From contig CAMAHM010000005.1 in assembly GCA_945834535.1 (NCBI GenBank), positions 1-39,784 of the forward strand: DNA of 39,784 nt, written 5' to 3'. This document shows positions 14,975-23,650 of the stretch, piece after piece; the stretch's first letter is position 1; each line of letters begins with the position of its first letter. Under the pieces are notes generated by a model. That model worked only from the letters and a program-made list of their open reading frames with translations. It did not search any database and was not told the DNA's origin. The DNA comes from an uncultured Sutterella sp. Its GTDB lineage: Bacteria; Pseudomonadota; Gammaproteobacteria; Burkholderiales; Burkholderiaceae_F. A program made the position numbers and the translations under genes.

Positions 14975-15555
14975 TGACGGCTGTCCTTTTCTTTGGAGGC
15001 CGAAACTTCGGTGGGTTCTTCTTCAAGAGCCTCGTCAAAGGCTTTGCGGTGCTCGGATAAATTCTGTGAGATCGACAGACGGTTGCGATTGTACTGCCCC
15101 CACGTGATGGTGCCGTCCATCAGGCGCTTGCGGTTGGCGCGCACGACGGGTTCGGTAAGGGTCTGAGCCTGCTGCGCAAGCTCCACATAGGGCTCGATCT
15201 GCGACTCGATCATGATGCGCCGTGTTTCGGCGTTAAGCGCATCAATTTCCTCATGAGCGGCGATCATGGCCGCCTTTTCACGGGCGGTGATTTTCGTGCG
15301 GTCGTTGAGCTGCCTGCGCGTGGCCATAGTGGCCAGACATGGTGTTTTGGCAAAGTAGGGCGAAAACTCGGGAGCTGTGCAGATTTCGCGCAGCACGCCG
15401 GCGACCGCGCGAAAGCGTTCGCGAATGTCGTCTTCGGTGGGCAGCTTATGCGCCATGGCAACGAGGTCTTCCTCGCTGGGCATGTTGTTTTGCCGGGGGA
15501 GCGTGCAACCGGCTGCTAGCACGGCGGCGACAAGGGTGACGACAAAGGTGCGCAT
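14971..15555 (-). CDS. Small lipoprotein of unknown function in the ABC importer operon
   Basis: A 194-residue protein with a lipoprotein signal: MRTFVVTLVAAVLAAGC, whose LAAGC lipobox gives lipidation at Cys17. The rest is charged and mostly alpha-helical, with two Cys residues around 57-70 and a predicted long helix in the middle. No family is recognised. The stop overlaps the binding protein start (ATGA), so the two are coupled and probably act together, for example by aiding ligand capture at the outer or inner membrane (inference). The start at 15555 gives the best signal peptide, but no strong ribosome site is visible; a TTG six bases further upstream is possible. Confidence 0.7.
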   Translation of the reverse strand: MRTFVVTLVAAVLAAGCTLPRQNNMPSEEDLVAMAHKLPTEDDIRERFRAVAGVLREICTAPEFSPYFAKTPCLATMATRRQLNDRTKITAREKAAMIAAHEEIDALNAETRRIMIESQIEPYVELAQQAQTLTEPVVRANRKRLMDGTITWGQYNRNRLSISQNLSEHRKAFDEALEEEPTEVSASKEKDSRQ

Positions 15556-15584
15556 GAGCAAAACGACGCAAAAATGAAGGGAAA

Positions 15585-15628
15585 GAAAAACCGAAAAGCG
15601 CGGGAAACACCTTCAGGCGTCCCGCGCT
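15585..15628 (-). terminator. Intrinsic terminator of the HU gene
   Basis: A 9-bp stem (15597-15605 with 15620-15628, 14-nt loop) is followed on the minus strand by TTTCGGTTTTTCTTTC. It lies 55 bp beyond the HU stop codon and separates it from the lipoprotein/importer operon. Confidence 0.75.
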
Positions 15629-15682
15629 CGGGAACTGCGCGAGCCTCACGCGTCGCGCAGACATGTCTGCATTGAAGAGAAA

Positions 15683-15994
15683 TTACTTCTTGGCCTTACG
15701 GCAGCACTTCTTCTTGGCACAGGTATTGACGGCTTCCTTAAAGGCCGTACCGGGCACGAACTTGGGAAGCTTGCAGGCAGCGATCTCGATCTGCTCACCG
15801 GTGGCGGGATTGCGGCCGACGCGGGCGGGACGTTCCTGAAGCTTGAAGGTGCCGAAGCCGAGGATGGTCAGCGGATCGTTGTTCTTGACGGCTTCGACAA
15901 TTTGGTCGGTCACCGTCTTGAGGATGCGGGCGGCCAGAGCCTTGGGGATTTCATTCTCGGCTGCAATCTTGTCAACCAGTTCAAGACGATTCAT
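15683..15994 (-). CDS. hupB: HU/IHF-family nucleoid protein with Cys/Lys tail
   Basis: A 103-residue histone-like DNA-binding protein. It has the HU fold from residue 1 to about 90, with ILGFGTFKLQERPARVGRNP (44-63) covering the beta arm start and the DNA-intercalating RNPATGE loop. HU dimers bend DNA and shape the nucleoid. The normal HU length is about 90; here a 13-residue tail adds Lys and Cys residues (Cys92, Cys97, Cys98), and Cys74 sits in the core, which is unusual because HU proteins mostly lack cysteine. AAGGAG precedes the ATG. Single gene with its own terminator. IHF subunits are an alternative, but the overall pattern is HU. Confidence 0.9.
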   Translation of the reverse strand: MNRLELVDKIAAENEIPKALAARILKTVTDQIVEAVKNNDPLTILGFGTFKLQERPARVGRNPATGEQIEIAACKLPKFVPGTAFKEAVNTCAKKKCCRKAKK

Positions 15995-16248
15995 AGGTTC
16001 ACTCCTTTAGATTTTTGGATAACGCATCGGATCTCGGCGTCTCGGATTTGTAATGGTCATGTTCCGAAACTGCGTGGCAGGCCGACGCAACGGCGATTTT
16101 CCAAAGCAGGGAAGAAGCACGTCGCGCTGAGTCGCTTCGTCATCATACTTCACTTAGGCCGCTCAAGGCTTGGAAAATATGCGTAAAACCCGCAATCTGT
16201 GGGTGTTTCGCCACGCCTTTTTGCCTTGGCGCAACACTTGCGTGCGAT

Positions 16249-17364
16249 TTAAACGCGGCGCGCGTTCAGAAGAGCGGCTTTGGAGCGCGGCAGCAGGCAC
16301 TCGAGCAAAGCGGCGCAGGCCTGAGGAGCGGCATGTTCGTCAATGGCGTCGGCGAGCATCATGCGGGCGGCGCTCGCGTCTGCTTCGCTTGTGGTGGCTG
16401 TGAGTTCGGCAACACGCAGCCTGGCCTGCTCAAGGACGGAACCGTCCTTCATCTGACGGGCAAGGTGAAGAGCCAGTTCGGCAAGGGCCATCGCACCGCA
16501 CCGGTTCATGTCGCAGCCGCAGGCGGTTTCAAAGAGGCGCGAGACAAAAATGAGCGCGGCGACGTCGCCCTGGGCGCCGGCGCGCACCGCCCAGGCAAAA
16601 GCCTCTCCTGCATTCCGATCGACCCCGCGGCCCGCCCAGTAAAAGAGCGACAGCTCGTACTGCGCCTCGGAAAGCCCGGCGCGGGCCGCCTCGCTCACCC
16701 AGCGATAGGCCTCCTTGTTGGAAGCCTGGGGATTATCCGGCCGCAGATAGATGCGCCCGAGCGCAAGGCATGCGCGGCAATCGTGATTGAGGGCTGCTTT
16801 GCGCAGCCAGCTTGCAGCCTGCACGAGGTCTGTTTCGCACCCTTGGCCGGTGAGGTAGGCCATGCCGGCTTCGTACTGAGCCCTCGTGTGTCCCTGGGCG
16901 CCCGCAAGGCGAAACCAAGTCAGCGCTTCACGCGGGTTGGCCTGACAGCCGAATCCCCAGATAAGACTGCGCGCAAGGTCGAACTGTGCATCGGCGTTGC
17001 CCATGATGGCGGCGGCGCGAAAAAGCCGAACAGCTTCTTCGGGATTGGCGCGTACGCCCTGCCCGCGGGCCATCAGCACGCCGAGCATGTGCTGACTGGC
17101 GGCATGATCTTTTTCGACGGCTTTGCGCAGCCATTTGACGGCGGCTCGGTTACGGGCCGGGTCACCCTCACCGGTGAGGCTTCGCGCGAGCTCGTACTGC
17201 GCCTGAGGGCTGCCGAGCGCGGCCTCGCGCTGCCAGGTTTCGACGGTAGCGGCGTTCGGAGCGCGCGGGAAGGCAGCCCGACCGTCAAGAAGTGCCAGAA
17301 CGCTTGCCATGTCGGGGGCGCTCTTTCTGACGGGAAGCTCAAAACGCAGGTCGGCCTTGCTCAC
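16249..17364 (-). CDS. Sel1-repeat protein
   Basis: A 371-residue protein built of about six Sel1-like (TPR-related) repeats between residues 45 and 270, seen as recurring AQYELARSL...GxGVxxNxxEAVRLFRAAA units spaced about 36 residues. Such repeats form a superhelical scaffold for protein binding. No signal peptide or membrane segment is visible, so it is probably cytoplasmic. The C-terminal 100 residues are helical and contain a small Cys cluster (CGCDMNRC). The start is a GTG at 17364 with no strong ribosome site; a later start is possible. It follows the small membrane protein gene by 21 nt, so the two may be co-transcribed. Partner and function unknown. Confidence 0.8.
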   Translation of the reverse strand: MSKADLRFELPVRKSAPDMASVLALLDGRAAFPRAPNAATVETWQREAALGSPQAQYELARSLTGEGDPARNRAAVKWLRKAVEKDHAASQHMLGVLMARGQGVRANPEEAVRLFRAAAIMGNADAQFDLARSLIWGFGCQANPREALTWFRLAGAQGHTRAQYEAGMAYLTGQGCETDLVQAASWLRKAALNHDCRACLALGRIYLRPDNPQASNKEAYRWVSEAARAGLSEAQYELSLFYWAGRGVDRNAGEAFAWAVRAGAQGDVAALIFVSRLFETACGCDMNRCGAMALAELALHLARQMKDGSVLEQARLRVAELTATTSEADASAARMMLADAIDEHAAPQACAALLECLLPRSKAALLNARRV

Positions 17365-17385
17365 GGCGTGATGTCCGAAAAGCGA

Positions 17386-17841
17386 TTACTGCAGAACCGG
17401 AGCCGTCGCGGGCAGCGGGTCGATGCCGGTGACGTGCAGCAGCAAAATGAGGGCAATGGCGATCGCCGTGTAGGTGATCCAGCCGAGCGTGCCGAGCATC
17501 AGAGGCTTGCCCCAGCGCGCAGAGACGTAGTTGCGGCCAATGGTACGGGCAACGTAACGGCACTGCTCGATGCCGAGCGGCAGCCAACTCAGCCACAGTC
17601 CGAAAAAGAGGGCGATCATGAGGTAGCGCCCGATCAGTGTGTCGCGGATAAAGGGTTCTGCAACAACATAGACGGCAAAGGTGACAAAGGTGCGGCGCAC
17701 CCAGGACATGTTGAGTTCAGCCTTTTGAGTGTTGCCGAGCTCGCGCCAGTTGGCAGCATGCAGAAAACCGCCGAACATCGGAGTAAAAAGCAGCGCAAGC
17801 ACGCAGGCAAACATGGGGTTGTAGAGTTTGGGGGCGTTCAT
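17386..17841 (-). CDS. Small membrane protein of unknown function
   Basis: A 151-residue integral membrane protein with about four hydrophobic segments (near 8-28, 48-65, 68-92 and 112-138). The N-terminal motif NPMFACVLALLFTPMFGGFL followed by HAANWRELG recurs in uncharacterised bacterial membrane proteins, often near chaperone-like or repeat proteins, as I recall. Between oxyR and this start lies a 7-bp hairpin (17853-17859 with 17870-17876) followed on the minus strand by CGTCAATTTTTATG, which runs into this start codon; it may be a weak oxyR terminator or may hide the ribosome site. Likely co-transcribed with the Sel1 gene. Confidence 0.7.
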   Translation of the reverse strand: MNAPKLYNPMFACVLALLFTPMFGGFLHAANWRELGNTQKAELNMSWVRRTFVTFAVYVVAEPFIRDTLIGRYLMIALFFGLWLSWLPLGIEQCRYVARTIGRNYVSARWGKPLMLGTLGWITYTAIAIALILLLHVTGIDPLPATAPVLQ

Positions 17842-17927
17842 AAAAATTGACGCCGCTCCCTGGGATCAAGGAGCGGGATGAAACAAACAACGGGACGCGA
17901 ACCGATTGTAGCCGCAGTGCGACCTGT

Positions 17928-18866
17928 TTAGGCCGCAATGGGAGGCAGCGACGTGAGCAGCCGACAGCCGGGCAGAGAAATGTGCGAGACGGCGTCGCGC
18001 AGTGCTTGCACGGCCGCCGTGCGCGGAAAGCTCTTGCGCCACACGAGCGCAACGCGTCGGCGCGGAATGCTCGGCGCACGGAAGGGCAGGATCTTGATGC
18101 CGGGCGTGCCGCCGTAAACGGGCTGAGCCGAAGAGGGAATGATGGTGACGCCCAGGCCCTGGGCAACCATGTAGACGATCGTCTGCAGGCTGGTGCCTTC
18201 AAGGGTGCGCTTGCCGTTAGCGTCGGTGCGCATGGCGTCGGTGCAGAAGTTAAGAATCTGGTCGCGGAAGCAGTGGCCCGAGCCAAGGAGCAACATCGGC
18301 TCGGAGGCGATCTGCTCGCGTGTGATGTCGCTGTTGTCGGCAATGGGGTGATCGGCAGGGACGGCGACAACGAAGTCCTCGTCGTACAGGGGTTGCATCA
18401 TAAGGCCGGCCTGCTGGACGGGAAGACTGAGAATCGCACAGTCGATCTGTCCGGTTTTAAGCGCCTCGAGCAGATCTGCCGTGTAGTTTTCACTGATCAC
18501 GAGCGGCATGGTGGGCGCTTTGGCATGAATGCGCGTAACGAGCTGCGGCAGCAGGAAGGGGGCAATCGTGTAAATGACGCCCAGACGCAACGGGCCCGAG
18601 AGGGGGTCTCGCCCCTGTTCAGCGCACTCGCGCAGCTTTTCCGCACTCTCAATGACGCGCTGGGCCTGCTGCAGCACCAGAGTGCCGATGGGAGTGGGGG
18701 TGACTTCGTTGCTGCGTCGCTCGAAAATCTTGATTTTGAGTTCTTCTTCGAGCTTTTTGACGGCCACCGATAGCGACGGTTGCGCGACACCGCAGATTTC
18801 GGCGGCGCGGCCGAAGTGTTTTTCCTGCGCAAGGGCCAGAATGTAGCGAAGTTCGGTCAGAGTCAT
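17928..18866 (-). CDS. oxyR: LysR-family hydrogen peroxide regulator OxyR
   Basis: A 312-residue LysR-type regulator. The helix-turn-helix (about 1-62; MTLTELRYILALAQEKHFGR start, then AQPSLSVAVKKLEEEL) is the OxyR type. The effector domain keeps both redox cysteines in HCFRDQILNFC, the pair that forms the peroxide-sensing disulfide in E. coli OxyR (Cys199/Cys208). The segment LGVTIIPSSA follows the usual position. The ATG at 18866 matches the family start; a frame start at 18902 exists without support. It lies directly after recG on the same strand, a pair common in Burkholderiales. It should control peroxide defence, which matters for an anaerobic lifestyle with many Fe-S and flavin enzymes. 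Confidence 0.93.
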   Translation of the reverse strand: MTLTELRYILALAQEKHFGRAAEICGVAQPSLSVAVKKLEEELKIKIFERRSNEVTPTPIGTLVLQQAQRVIESAEKLRECAEQGRDPLSGPLRLGVIYTIAPFLLPQLVTRIHAKAPTMPLVISENYTADLLEALKTGQIDCAILSLPVQQAGLMMQPLYDEDFVVAVPADHPIADNSDITREQIASEPMLLLGSGHCFRDQILNFCTDAMRTDANGKRTLEGTSLQTIVYMVAQGLGVTIIPSSAQPVYGGTPGIKILPFRAPSIPRRRVALVWRKSFPRTAAVQALRDAVSHISLPGCRLLTSLPPIAA

Positions 18867-18905
18867 AGTGCGTGTGTTTAAAGTTGTTGCAGCAATCATC
18901 AAAAA

Positions 18906-20987
18906 TCAGGCGCTCAGATAGTCGGGAGCCGCCTGATACCAGCGTCGTGCATGACGTTCTGCGGAATCGGGATCTTCAGAGAGCCACCGTTTGGCGGCTT
19001 CTCGGGCAAGTTCGATGAGTGGGGCGTCGTTTTCAAGGTCACTGAAGCGAAGTGCGGGCACTCCCGACTGGCGAGCCCCCATGAATTCGCCGGGGCCGCG
19101 CAACGCCAGATCGGCTCGTGCGATGGCAAAACCGTCGGTATTGTTTTTAATGACGCGCAGTCTTTCGCGCCCCTGGGCTGTGAGCTGCGGGTCGTACAGA
19201 AGAATGCACACGCTCTGTACGGCGCCTCGCCCGACGCGACCGCGAAGCTGGTGCAGCTGCGACAGCCCAAAGCGCTCGGCGTGCTCAATAATCATCACGG
19301 ATGCATTGGGCACGTCCACGCCAACTTCAATCACTGTGGTAGCGACCAATACATCGAGCTTTTGCGCGCTGAAGGCGTGCATGACAGCCGCTTTGTCGGC
19401 GGCGCTCATGGCGCCGTGCACTAAGCCGATGCGGCACTCGGGGAGATTGCGGGCAAGGGTCTCGGCGCGGTGGGTGGCTGCTGTGAGCGCCAACTGTTCA
19501 CTCTCTTCAACGAGCGGGCAGACCCAGTAGCACTGTTTTTTCTGGCCGACTGCGTTGCCGACGGCGGCCGTGACTTCCTCAAGGCGCGTGAGATTGACGA
19601 GTTTGGTCACGACGGGGGAGCGCCCTTCGGGAAGCTCGTCGATGACGCTCACGTCGAGATCGGCCAGATAGCTCATGGCGAGCGTTCGGGGGATGGGCGT
19701 TGCCGAGAGCATTAAAAGGTGTACGTAGCTGCCGCTTTGGGCACATTCGCGCAGACGAAGCCGCTGCGCGACGCCGAAACGGTGCTGCTCGTCGACAACC
19801 GCAAGGCCCAGATTCTTGAAGGTGACGGCTTCCTGAATCAGAGCGTGCGTGCCGACCACAAGATCAACGGCTCCCGTGCGTACGGCCTCCTGGGCGGCAG
19901 CTTTTTCTGCGGGCTTGAGGCTTCCCGCAAGCCAGAGCATGCGAAGCCCGAGCGGCTCGAGCCAGTCGCGCAGCTTGTTGTAGTGCTGCTCGGCAAGAAT
20001 TTCCGTCGGTGCCATGAGGGCTGTCTGACGGCCGCTGTCGACGGCCTGCAGGCAGGCAAGCGCCGCGACGATGGTCTTGCCGCAGCCGACGTCCCCCTGT
20101 ACGAGGCGGTGCATGGGCGTGGAGCGAGCAAGATCGGCGAGAATGTCTTTAAGGACGCGCTGCTGGGCCCCCGTGAGCGCAAAAGGCAGTCGGGCAAGAA
20201 AGCGCGCGTACAGCCCGTCGGGACACCCAAAAAGAGGGGCGGCCTGAAGAGACCTGCGGTCGCGCCGCGCTTTTTCAAGCGTGATCTGTTGGGCCAGAAG
20301 TTCATCGAGCTTGACGCGTCGCCATTCGGGCGCGGTTTTATTGCTGTAGGCGGCAAAGTCCGCATCCGGTTTGGGACGATGCAGATTGCGCAGGGCAACG
20401 GCCAGATCGGGGACGTCGAGCGAGCGGCGCAGACTCTGCGGCATCAGGTCGATGAGGTCCACATCCAAAAGCGCGCGCGCAATACGCTTTCGCAGAACGG
20501 GTTGAGTGACGTTTTCCCCCGTAGGGTAGACGGGAGTGAGCGTCTCTTCGAGAGCCTGATCGGCTGCTTCGCCCATGAAGATCTTTGGGTGCACCATCTC
20601 CCAGATGCCGTGCTGCGTCATACGCGCACTTCCGTAGGCGCGAAGACGTACGCCCGGCGCAAAGCGCTTTTGTGAAGAAGGATAAAAATGCAGGAACCGC
20701 AGCTGCATCCGTTCGCCTTCGTCGGATGTGATGATGACCGTGAGAACGCGCCACTGAGCCTGCCGAACAGTGGACTCGGTAACCGTGCCTTCTACGAGGG
20801 CGTTGACACCTTCGGAGAGTTCGGAAAAAGGCGTCACGCGCGTCAGATCTTCATAGCGCAACGGCAGATGCAGCACAAAATCCCAGTCCTTGACCAGACC
20901 GAGTCTGGCAAGACGCTCGTTCAGAGGGGCGAGCTTTTCACCCTTGGCGAGCCGGCGGTTGGGAGCAGGACGATCGTTCGACGGCAT
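18906..20987 (-). CDS. recG: ATP-dependent DNA helicase RecG
   Basis: RecG (693 aa), a double-stranded DNA translocase that regresses stalled replication forks and processes recombination intermediates. The N-terminal wedge/OB domain (about 1-250) recognises the fork; the motor has Walker A GDVGCGKT, the DEQH box in VVDEQHRFGV, the LSATPIPRTL motif III, and the C-terminal helicase motifs FGLSQLHQLRGRVGRG. Length is normal. It is the first gene of recG-oxyR. The upstream side is a 666-bp gap shared with frdA. Confidence 0.95.
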   Translation of the reverse strand: MPSNDRPAPNRRLAKGEKLAPLNERLARLGLVKDWDFVLHLPLRYEDLTRVTPFSELSEGVNALVEGTVTESTVRQAQWRVLTVIITSDEGERMQLRFLHFYPSSQKRFAPGVRLRAYGSARMTQHGIWEMVHPKIFMGEAADQALEETLTPVYPTGENVTQPVLRKRIARALLDVDLIDLMPQSLRRSLDVPDLAVALRNLHRPKPDADFAAYSNKTAPEWRRVKLDELLAQQITLEKARRDRRSLQAAPLFGCPDGLYARFLARLPFALTGAQQRVLKDILADLARSTPMHRLVQGDVGCGKTIVAALACLQAVDSGRQTALMAPTEILAEQHYNKLRDWLEPLGLRMLWLAGSLKPAEKAAAQEAVRTGAVDLVVGTHALIQEAVTFKNLGLAVVDEQHRFGVAQRLRLRECAQSGSYVHLLMLSATPIPRTLAMSYLADLDVSVIDELPEGRSPVVTKLVNLTRLEEVTAAVGNAVGQKKQCYWVCPLVEESEQLALTAATHRAETLARNLPECRIGLVHGAMSAADKAAVMHAFSAQKLDVLVATTVIEVGVDVPNASVMIIEHAERFGLSQLHQLRGRVGRGAVQSVCILLYDPQLTAQGRERLRVIKNNTDGFAIARADLALRGPGEFMGARQSGVPALRFSDLENDAPLIELAREAAKRWLSEDPDSAERHARRWYQAAPDYLSA

Positions 20988-21055
20988 GGTGTGCGAAAGG
21001 AAAAAATTTCAATAATTCTATCCCTATTCAACCTTTGATAGATAAAGATAATGAA

Positions 21056-21069
21056 TTGATTAATGTCAA
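21056..21069. promoter_or_regulatory. Distal FNR/ANR-like box in the recG-frdA gap
   Basis: TTGAT-TAAT-GTCAA matches the FNR box with one changed base, and matches the same TTGAT-N4-GTCAA form as the other three sites in the window. It is 69 bp upstream of recG and 585 bp upstream of frdA; it could serve an upstream frd promoter, act as a second site, or affect recG. Confidence 0.5.
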
Positions 21070-21232
21070 GGATTTTGTGCGGAAAAGCGCCTTTGCGTTC
21101 GGTCGGAATGCCCAGTAAGGAGTAGAAATTGAGAGCTGGAGCGGGTTAGTACTTAAAAGTTAGGGTTATCCCGAGTAGCAAGGCATTAGTATTGACCCTA
21201 GACTAACGCCGCTTTGTTTCTCTGCCATAAGT

Positions 21233-21246
21233 TTGACGCAAATCAA
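21233..21246 (+). promoter_or_regulatory. Proximal FNR/ANR-like box upstream of frdA
   Basis: TTGAC-GCAA-ATCAA is an FNR-type dyad with one changed base; read on the other strand it is TTGAT-TTGC-GTCAA, the form shared by all four sites in the window. It lies about 410 bp before the frdA start, implying a long 5' leader. Anaerobic activation of fumarate reductase by FNR is established in other proteobacteria. Confidence 0.65.
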
Positions 21247-21247
21247 A

Positions 21248-21266
21248 CCAAGGGTATCTCCCTTGG
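21248..21266. promoter_or_regulatory. Perfect dyad CCAAGGG-TATCT-CCCTTGG next to the FNR box
   Basis: A 7-bp perfect inverted repeat with a 5-bp spacer starts one base after the proximal FNR box. If FNR acts here as a class II activator, this dyad covers the -35 to -20 region, so it may be a repressor or second regulator site. The regulator is unknown. If transcribed, it would instead form a small hairpin. Confidence 0.45.
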
Positions 21267-21299
21267 AGAAATGTCTTAGTTTTTGGGGGAGAATACGCT

Positions 21300-21653
21300 G
21301 TTTTTAGCGTCCGTCCGTTGATGGGCCTGAATCTCGGACGCTGAAACAGTCGGGAAAAGCCCCCGTAAGGGCGTGGCGGTATTCCCGGCCAATCGGATCA
21401 GAAGGGCACACGCGCGGGCGGTGTGTAAACGTTCGAAAGCGAGAGCAGTTTTGATCAAGGAGATTCACCATCCAAACCGATCAGCCCTTTTTTATGAGGG
21501 ATAATACTGATTGGAATATCCGCGGACGGAGCATGGGTTGCGCCCGCTGTTTAGGTTGCAAACAAACCTCGGCAGCTGATCGGAACCCGGCCTGAGACGA
21601 TCGGGTGATCGATCGTCAGCGGATCCCTGCAAGGATCAAGGAGACCACTAAAA
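21300..21653 (+). promoter_or_regulatory. Long structured leader of frdA
   Basis: No convincing gene lies here. Several hairpins are visible: AGCGTCCG (21306-21313) with CGGACGCT (21335-21342); CGGGAA (21351-21356) with TTCCCG (21382-21387) enclosing GCCC/GGGC; CACAC (21407-21411) with GTGTG (21421-21425); GACGATC (21596-21602) with GATCGTC (21611-21617); and GATCC (21622-21626) with GGATC (21633-21637), the last touching the AAGGAG ribosome site at 21638-21643. The 11-mer GATCAAGGAGA occurs at 21453-21463 and again at the true ribosome site, 21634-21644. The leader may stabilise or control the frd mRNA. Confidence 0.5.
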
Positions 21654-23636
21654 ATGAAAATTTTCTACACCGACGTACTGGTGATCGGTGGCGGTCTGGC
21701 CGGTCTGCGCACGGCAGTTGCTGCCAAGCGTCGCGGCCACGACTCCGTCGTTCTGTCGCTGGTGCCCCCGAAGCGCTCGCACTCCAAGGCGGCCCAGGGC
21801 GGCATGCAGGCTTCTCTTGCCAACGTGATCAAGGGCGTTGGCGACAATGAGGACGTCCACTTCGCCGATACGGTCCGTGGTTCGGACTGGGGCGCCGACC
21901 AGGATGTGGTGCGTATGTTTGTGAACACCTCGCCCAAGGCGGTGCGTGAACTGGCCGCTTGGGGTGTGCCCTGGAGCCGTATCACCCCCGGGGATCGTCA
22001 GGTGATCATCAATGGTGAAAAGGTCACCATTACCGAACGCAAGGAAGCCGCCGGCCTTATCGGTCAGCGTGACTTCGGCGGTACCAAGAAGTGGCGTACC
22101 TGCTTCGTGTCCGACGGCACGGGCCACGCCATGCTCAACGCCGTGTCCGACCGCGTGATCGCCGAAAAGGTGCCCGTGATCGAACGCGTTGAAGCGCTCT
22201 CTCTGATCCACGACGGCAAGCGCTGCTTCGGTGCCGTGGTGCGTGATCTCATCACCGGTGAACTCATGGCCTACGTGGCCAAGGCGACCGCCATCTGCAC
22301 GGGCGGTGCCGGTAAGCTCTTCCGCGTGACGACGAATGCTCAGATCTGCGAAGGCACGGGCCACAGCCTGGCTCTCGAAACGGGTGTCGCCGGCCTCGGC
22401 AACATGGAAGCCGTTCAGTTCCACCCGACCGGTATCTTCCCGGCCGGTATTCTCGTGACCGAAGGCTGCCGCGGTGACGGCGGTCTGCTGCGCGACGTCG
22501 ACGGCCATCGCTTCATGCCCGACGTTGAACCGGAAAAGAAGGAACTCGCCTCCCGCGACGTGGTCTCCCGCCGCATGGAAGAACGCATTGCTCAGGGCAA
22601 GGGCGTCAAGGGCCGCTTCGGCGAACACATCTGGCTCGACATCACGCTGCTCGGTGAACACCACATCAAGCACAACCTGCGTGAAGTCTACGAAATCTGC
22701 CACTACTTCCTCGGCGTTGACCCGACGAAGGAATGGATCCCCGTGCGTCCGGCCCAGCACTACACGATGGGCGGCGTGCGCACCAACTACACCGGTGAAT
22801 CCCGTCAGCTCAAGGGTCTCTTTGCGGCCGGCGAAGCGGCTTGCTGGGATATGCACGGCTTCAACCGCCTCGGCGGCAACTCCGTGGCCGAAACCGTTGT
22901 GGCCGGCATGATCGTCGGTGAATTCATCGCCGACTTCTGCGAAAAGCCCGAAAACGGCATCGACATCCCGACGTCGATCATCTACGACCACATCGCCAAG
23001 GTGCAGGCCGAACTCGACGGCTTCGTCAAGAACTCCGGCACGGAAGACATGGCTGCCATCCGTACCCGCATGCAGGACATCATGACGAGCAAGATCGGCA
23101 TCTTCCGTCGCGGTGCTGACATGGAAAGCGCTGTTGCCGAACTCGAAGACCTCCTCAAGAAGACCTACAAGGTCTCCTGCAAGGACGTTGCCGGCAACAA
23201 CCCCGAACTTGTGTACGCCTACCGCACCCGCAAGATGCTCAAGCTCGCGCTGTCCATCGCCTGCGGTGCCTCTGCCCGTAAGGAAAGCCGCGGTGCGCAC
23301 TTCCGTGAAGACTTCCCGGTTCGTAACGACGTCGAATGGCTCAGCCGTACGATCGCCACGTGGAAGGAAGGCGACACTCTGCCCACGCTCAACTACGAGA
23401 AGCTCGACATCTCCAAGATGGAACTGCCTCCGGGTTGGCGCGGCTACGGTGCCAAGAACTACATCGAAAACCCCGAGTCTGCCAAGCGTCAGGCCGAGGT
23501 CGATGCTCTTCGCGCCAAGATGGAAGCCGAAGGCGCCGATCGCTTCGCGATCCAGGACGCCCTGCTGCCGTTCCACGACCTGCTGCCCAAGCGTCTGCAG
23601 GGCCGCAACGAACGCATCGATGAACCCCTCGCCTAA
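21654..23636 (+). CDS. frdA: Fumarate reductase flavoprotein subunit FrdA (Wolinella type)
   Basis: Catalytic FAD subunit (660 aa) of quinol:fumarate reductase, reducing fumarate to succinate at the inner face of the membrane. The FAD motif is [10 protein letters not shown] (10-19); His43 in [10 protein letters not shown] is the covalent FAD attachment residue, at the same number as in Wolinella succinogenes FrdA. Active-site segments [27 protein letters not shown] (arginine proton donor region) and QHYTMGGV are all present. No Tat signal, so it is cytoplasmic rather than the periplasmic Mfr type. AAGGAG lies 10 nt before the ATG. frdB follows 14 nt later. Strong preference for GAA and CGT/CGC codons suggests high expression. 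Upstream DNA has two FNR-like boxes. The cytochrome b subunit gene (frdC), adjacent in Wolinella, is not in the window. Confidence 0.95.
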   Translation: MKIFYTDVLVIGGGLAGLRTAVAAKRRGHDSVVLSLVPPKRSHSKAAQGGMQASLANVIKGVGDNEDVHFADTVRGSDWGADQDVVRMFVNTSPKAVRELAAWGVPWSRITPGDRQVIINGEKVTITERKEAAGLIGQRDFGGTKKWRTCFVSDGTGHAMLNAVSDRVIAEKVPVIERVEALSLIHDGKRCFGAVVRDLITGELMAYVAKATAICTGGAGKLFRVTTNAQICEGTGHSLALETGVAGLGNMEAVQFHPTGIFPAGILVTEGCRGDGGLLRDVDGHRFMPDVEPEKKELASRDVVSRRMEERIAQGKGVKGRFGEHIWLDITLLGEHHIKHNLREVYEICHYFLGVDPTKEWIPVRPAQHYTMGGVRTNYTGESRQLKGLFAAGEAACWDMHGFNRLGGNSVAETVVAGMIVGEFIADFCEKPENGIDIPTSIIYDHIAKVQAELDGFVKNSGTEDMAAIRTRMQDIMTSKIGIFRRGADMESAVAELEDLLKKTYKVSCKDVAGNNPELVYAYRTRKMLKLALSIACGASARKESRGAHFREDFPVRNDVEWLSRTIATWKEGDTLPTLNYEKLDISKMELPPGWRGYGAKNYIENPESAKRQAEVDALRAKMEAEGADRFAIQDALLPFHDLLPKRLQGRNERIDEPLA

Positions 23637-23650
23637 GGAGCTGACCGAAA

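Noticed and set aside
13778..15561. Cobalamin riboswitch upstream of or inside the FecB-type importer operon
   Set aside because: I saw no B12-box-like conserved core; the only clear structure is a 13-bp hairpin in the gap at 13796-13831.
21494..21595. A 33-codon frame in the frdA leader with a CARCLGC cysteine cluster
   Set aside because: It has no ribosome-binding site, its sequence is spanned by leader hairpins, and a short frame of this size is expected by chance.
20988..21653. Hidden or decayed frdC gene in front of frdA
   Set aside because: No frame encodes a run of hydrophobic helices, and 666 bp is too short for a diheme cytochrome b of about 250 residues plus promoter.
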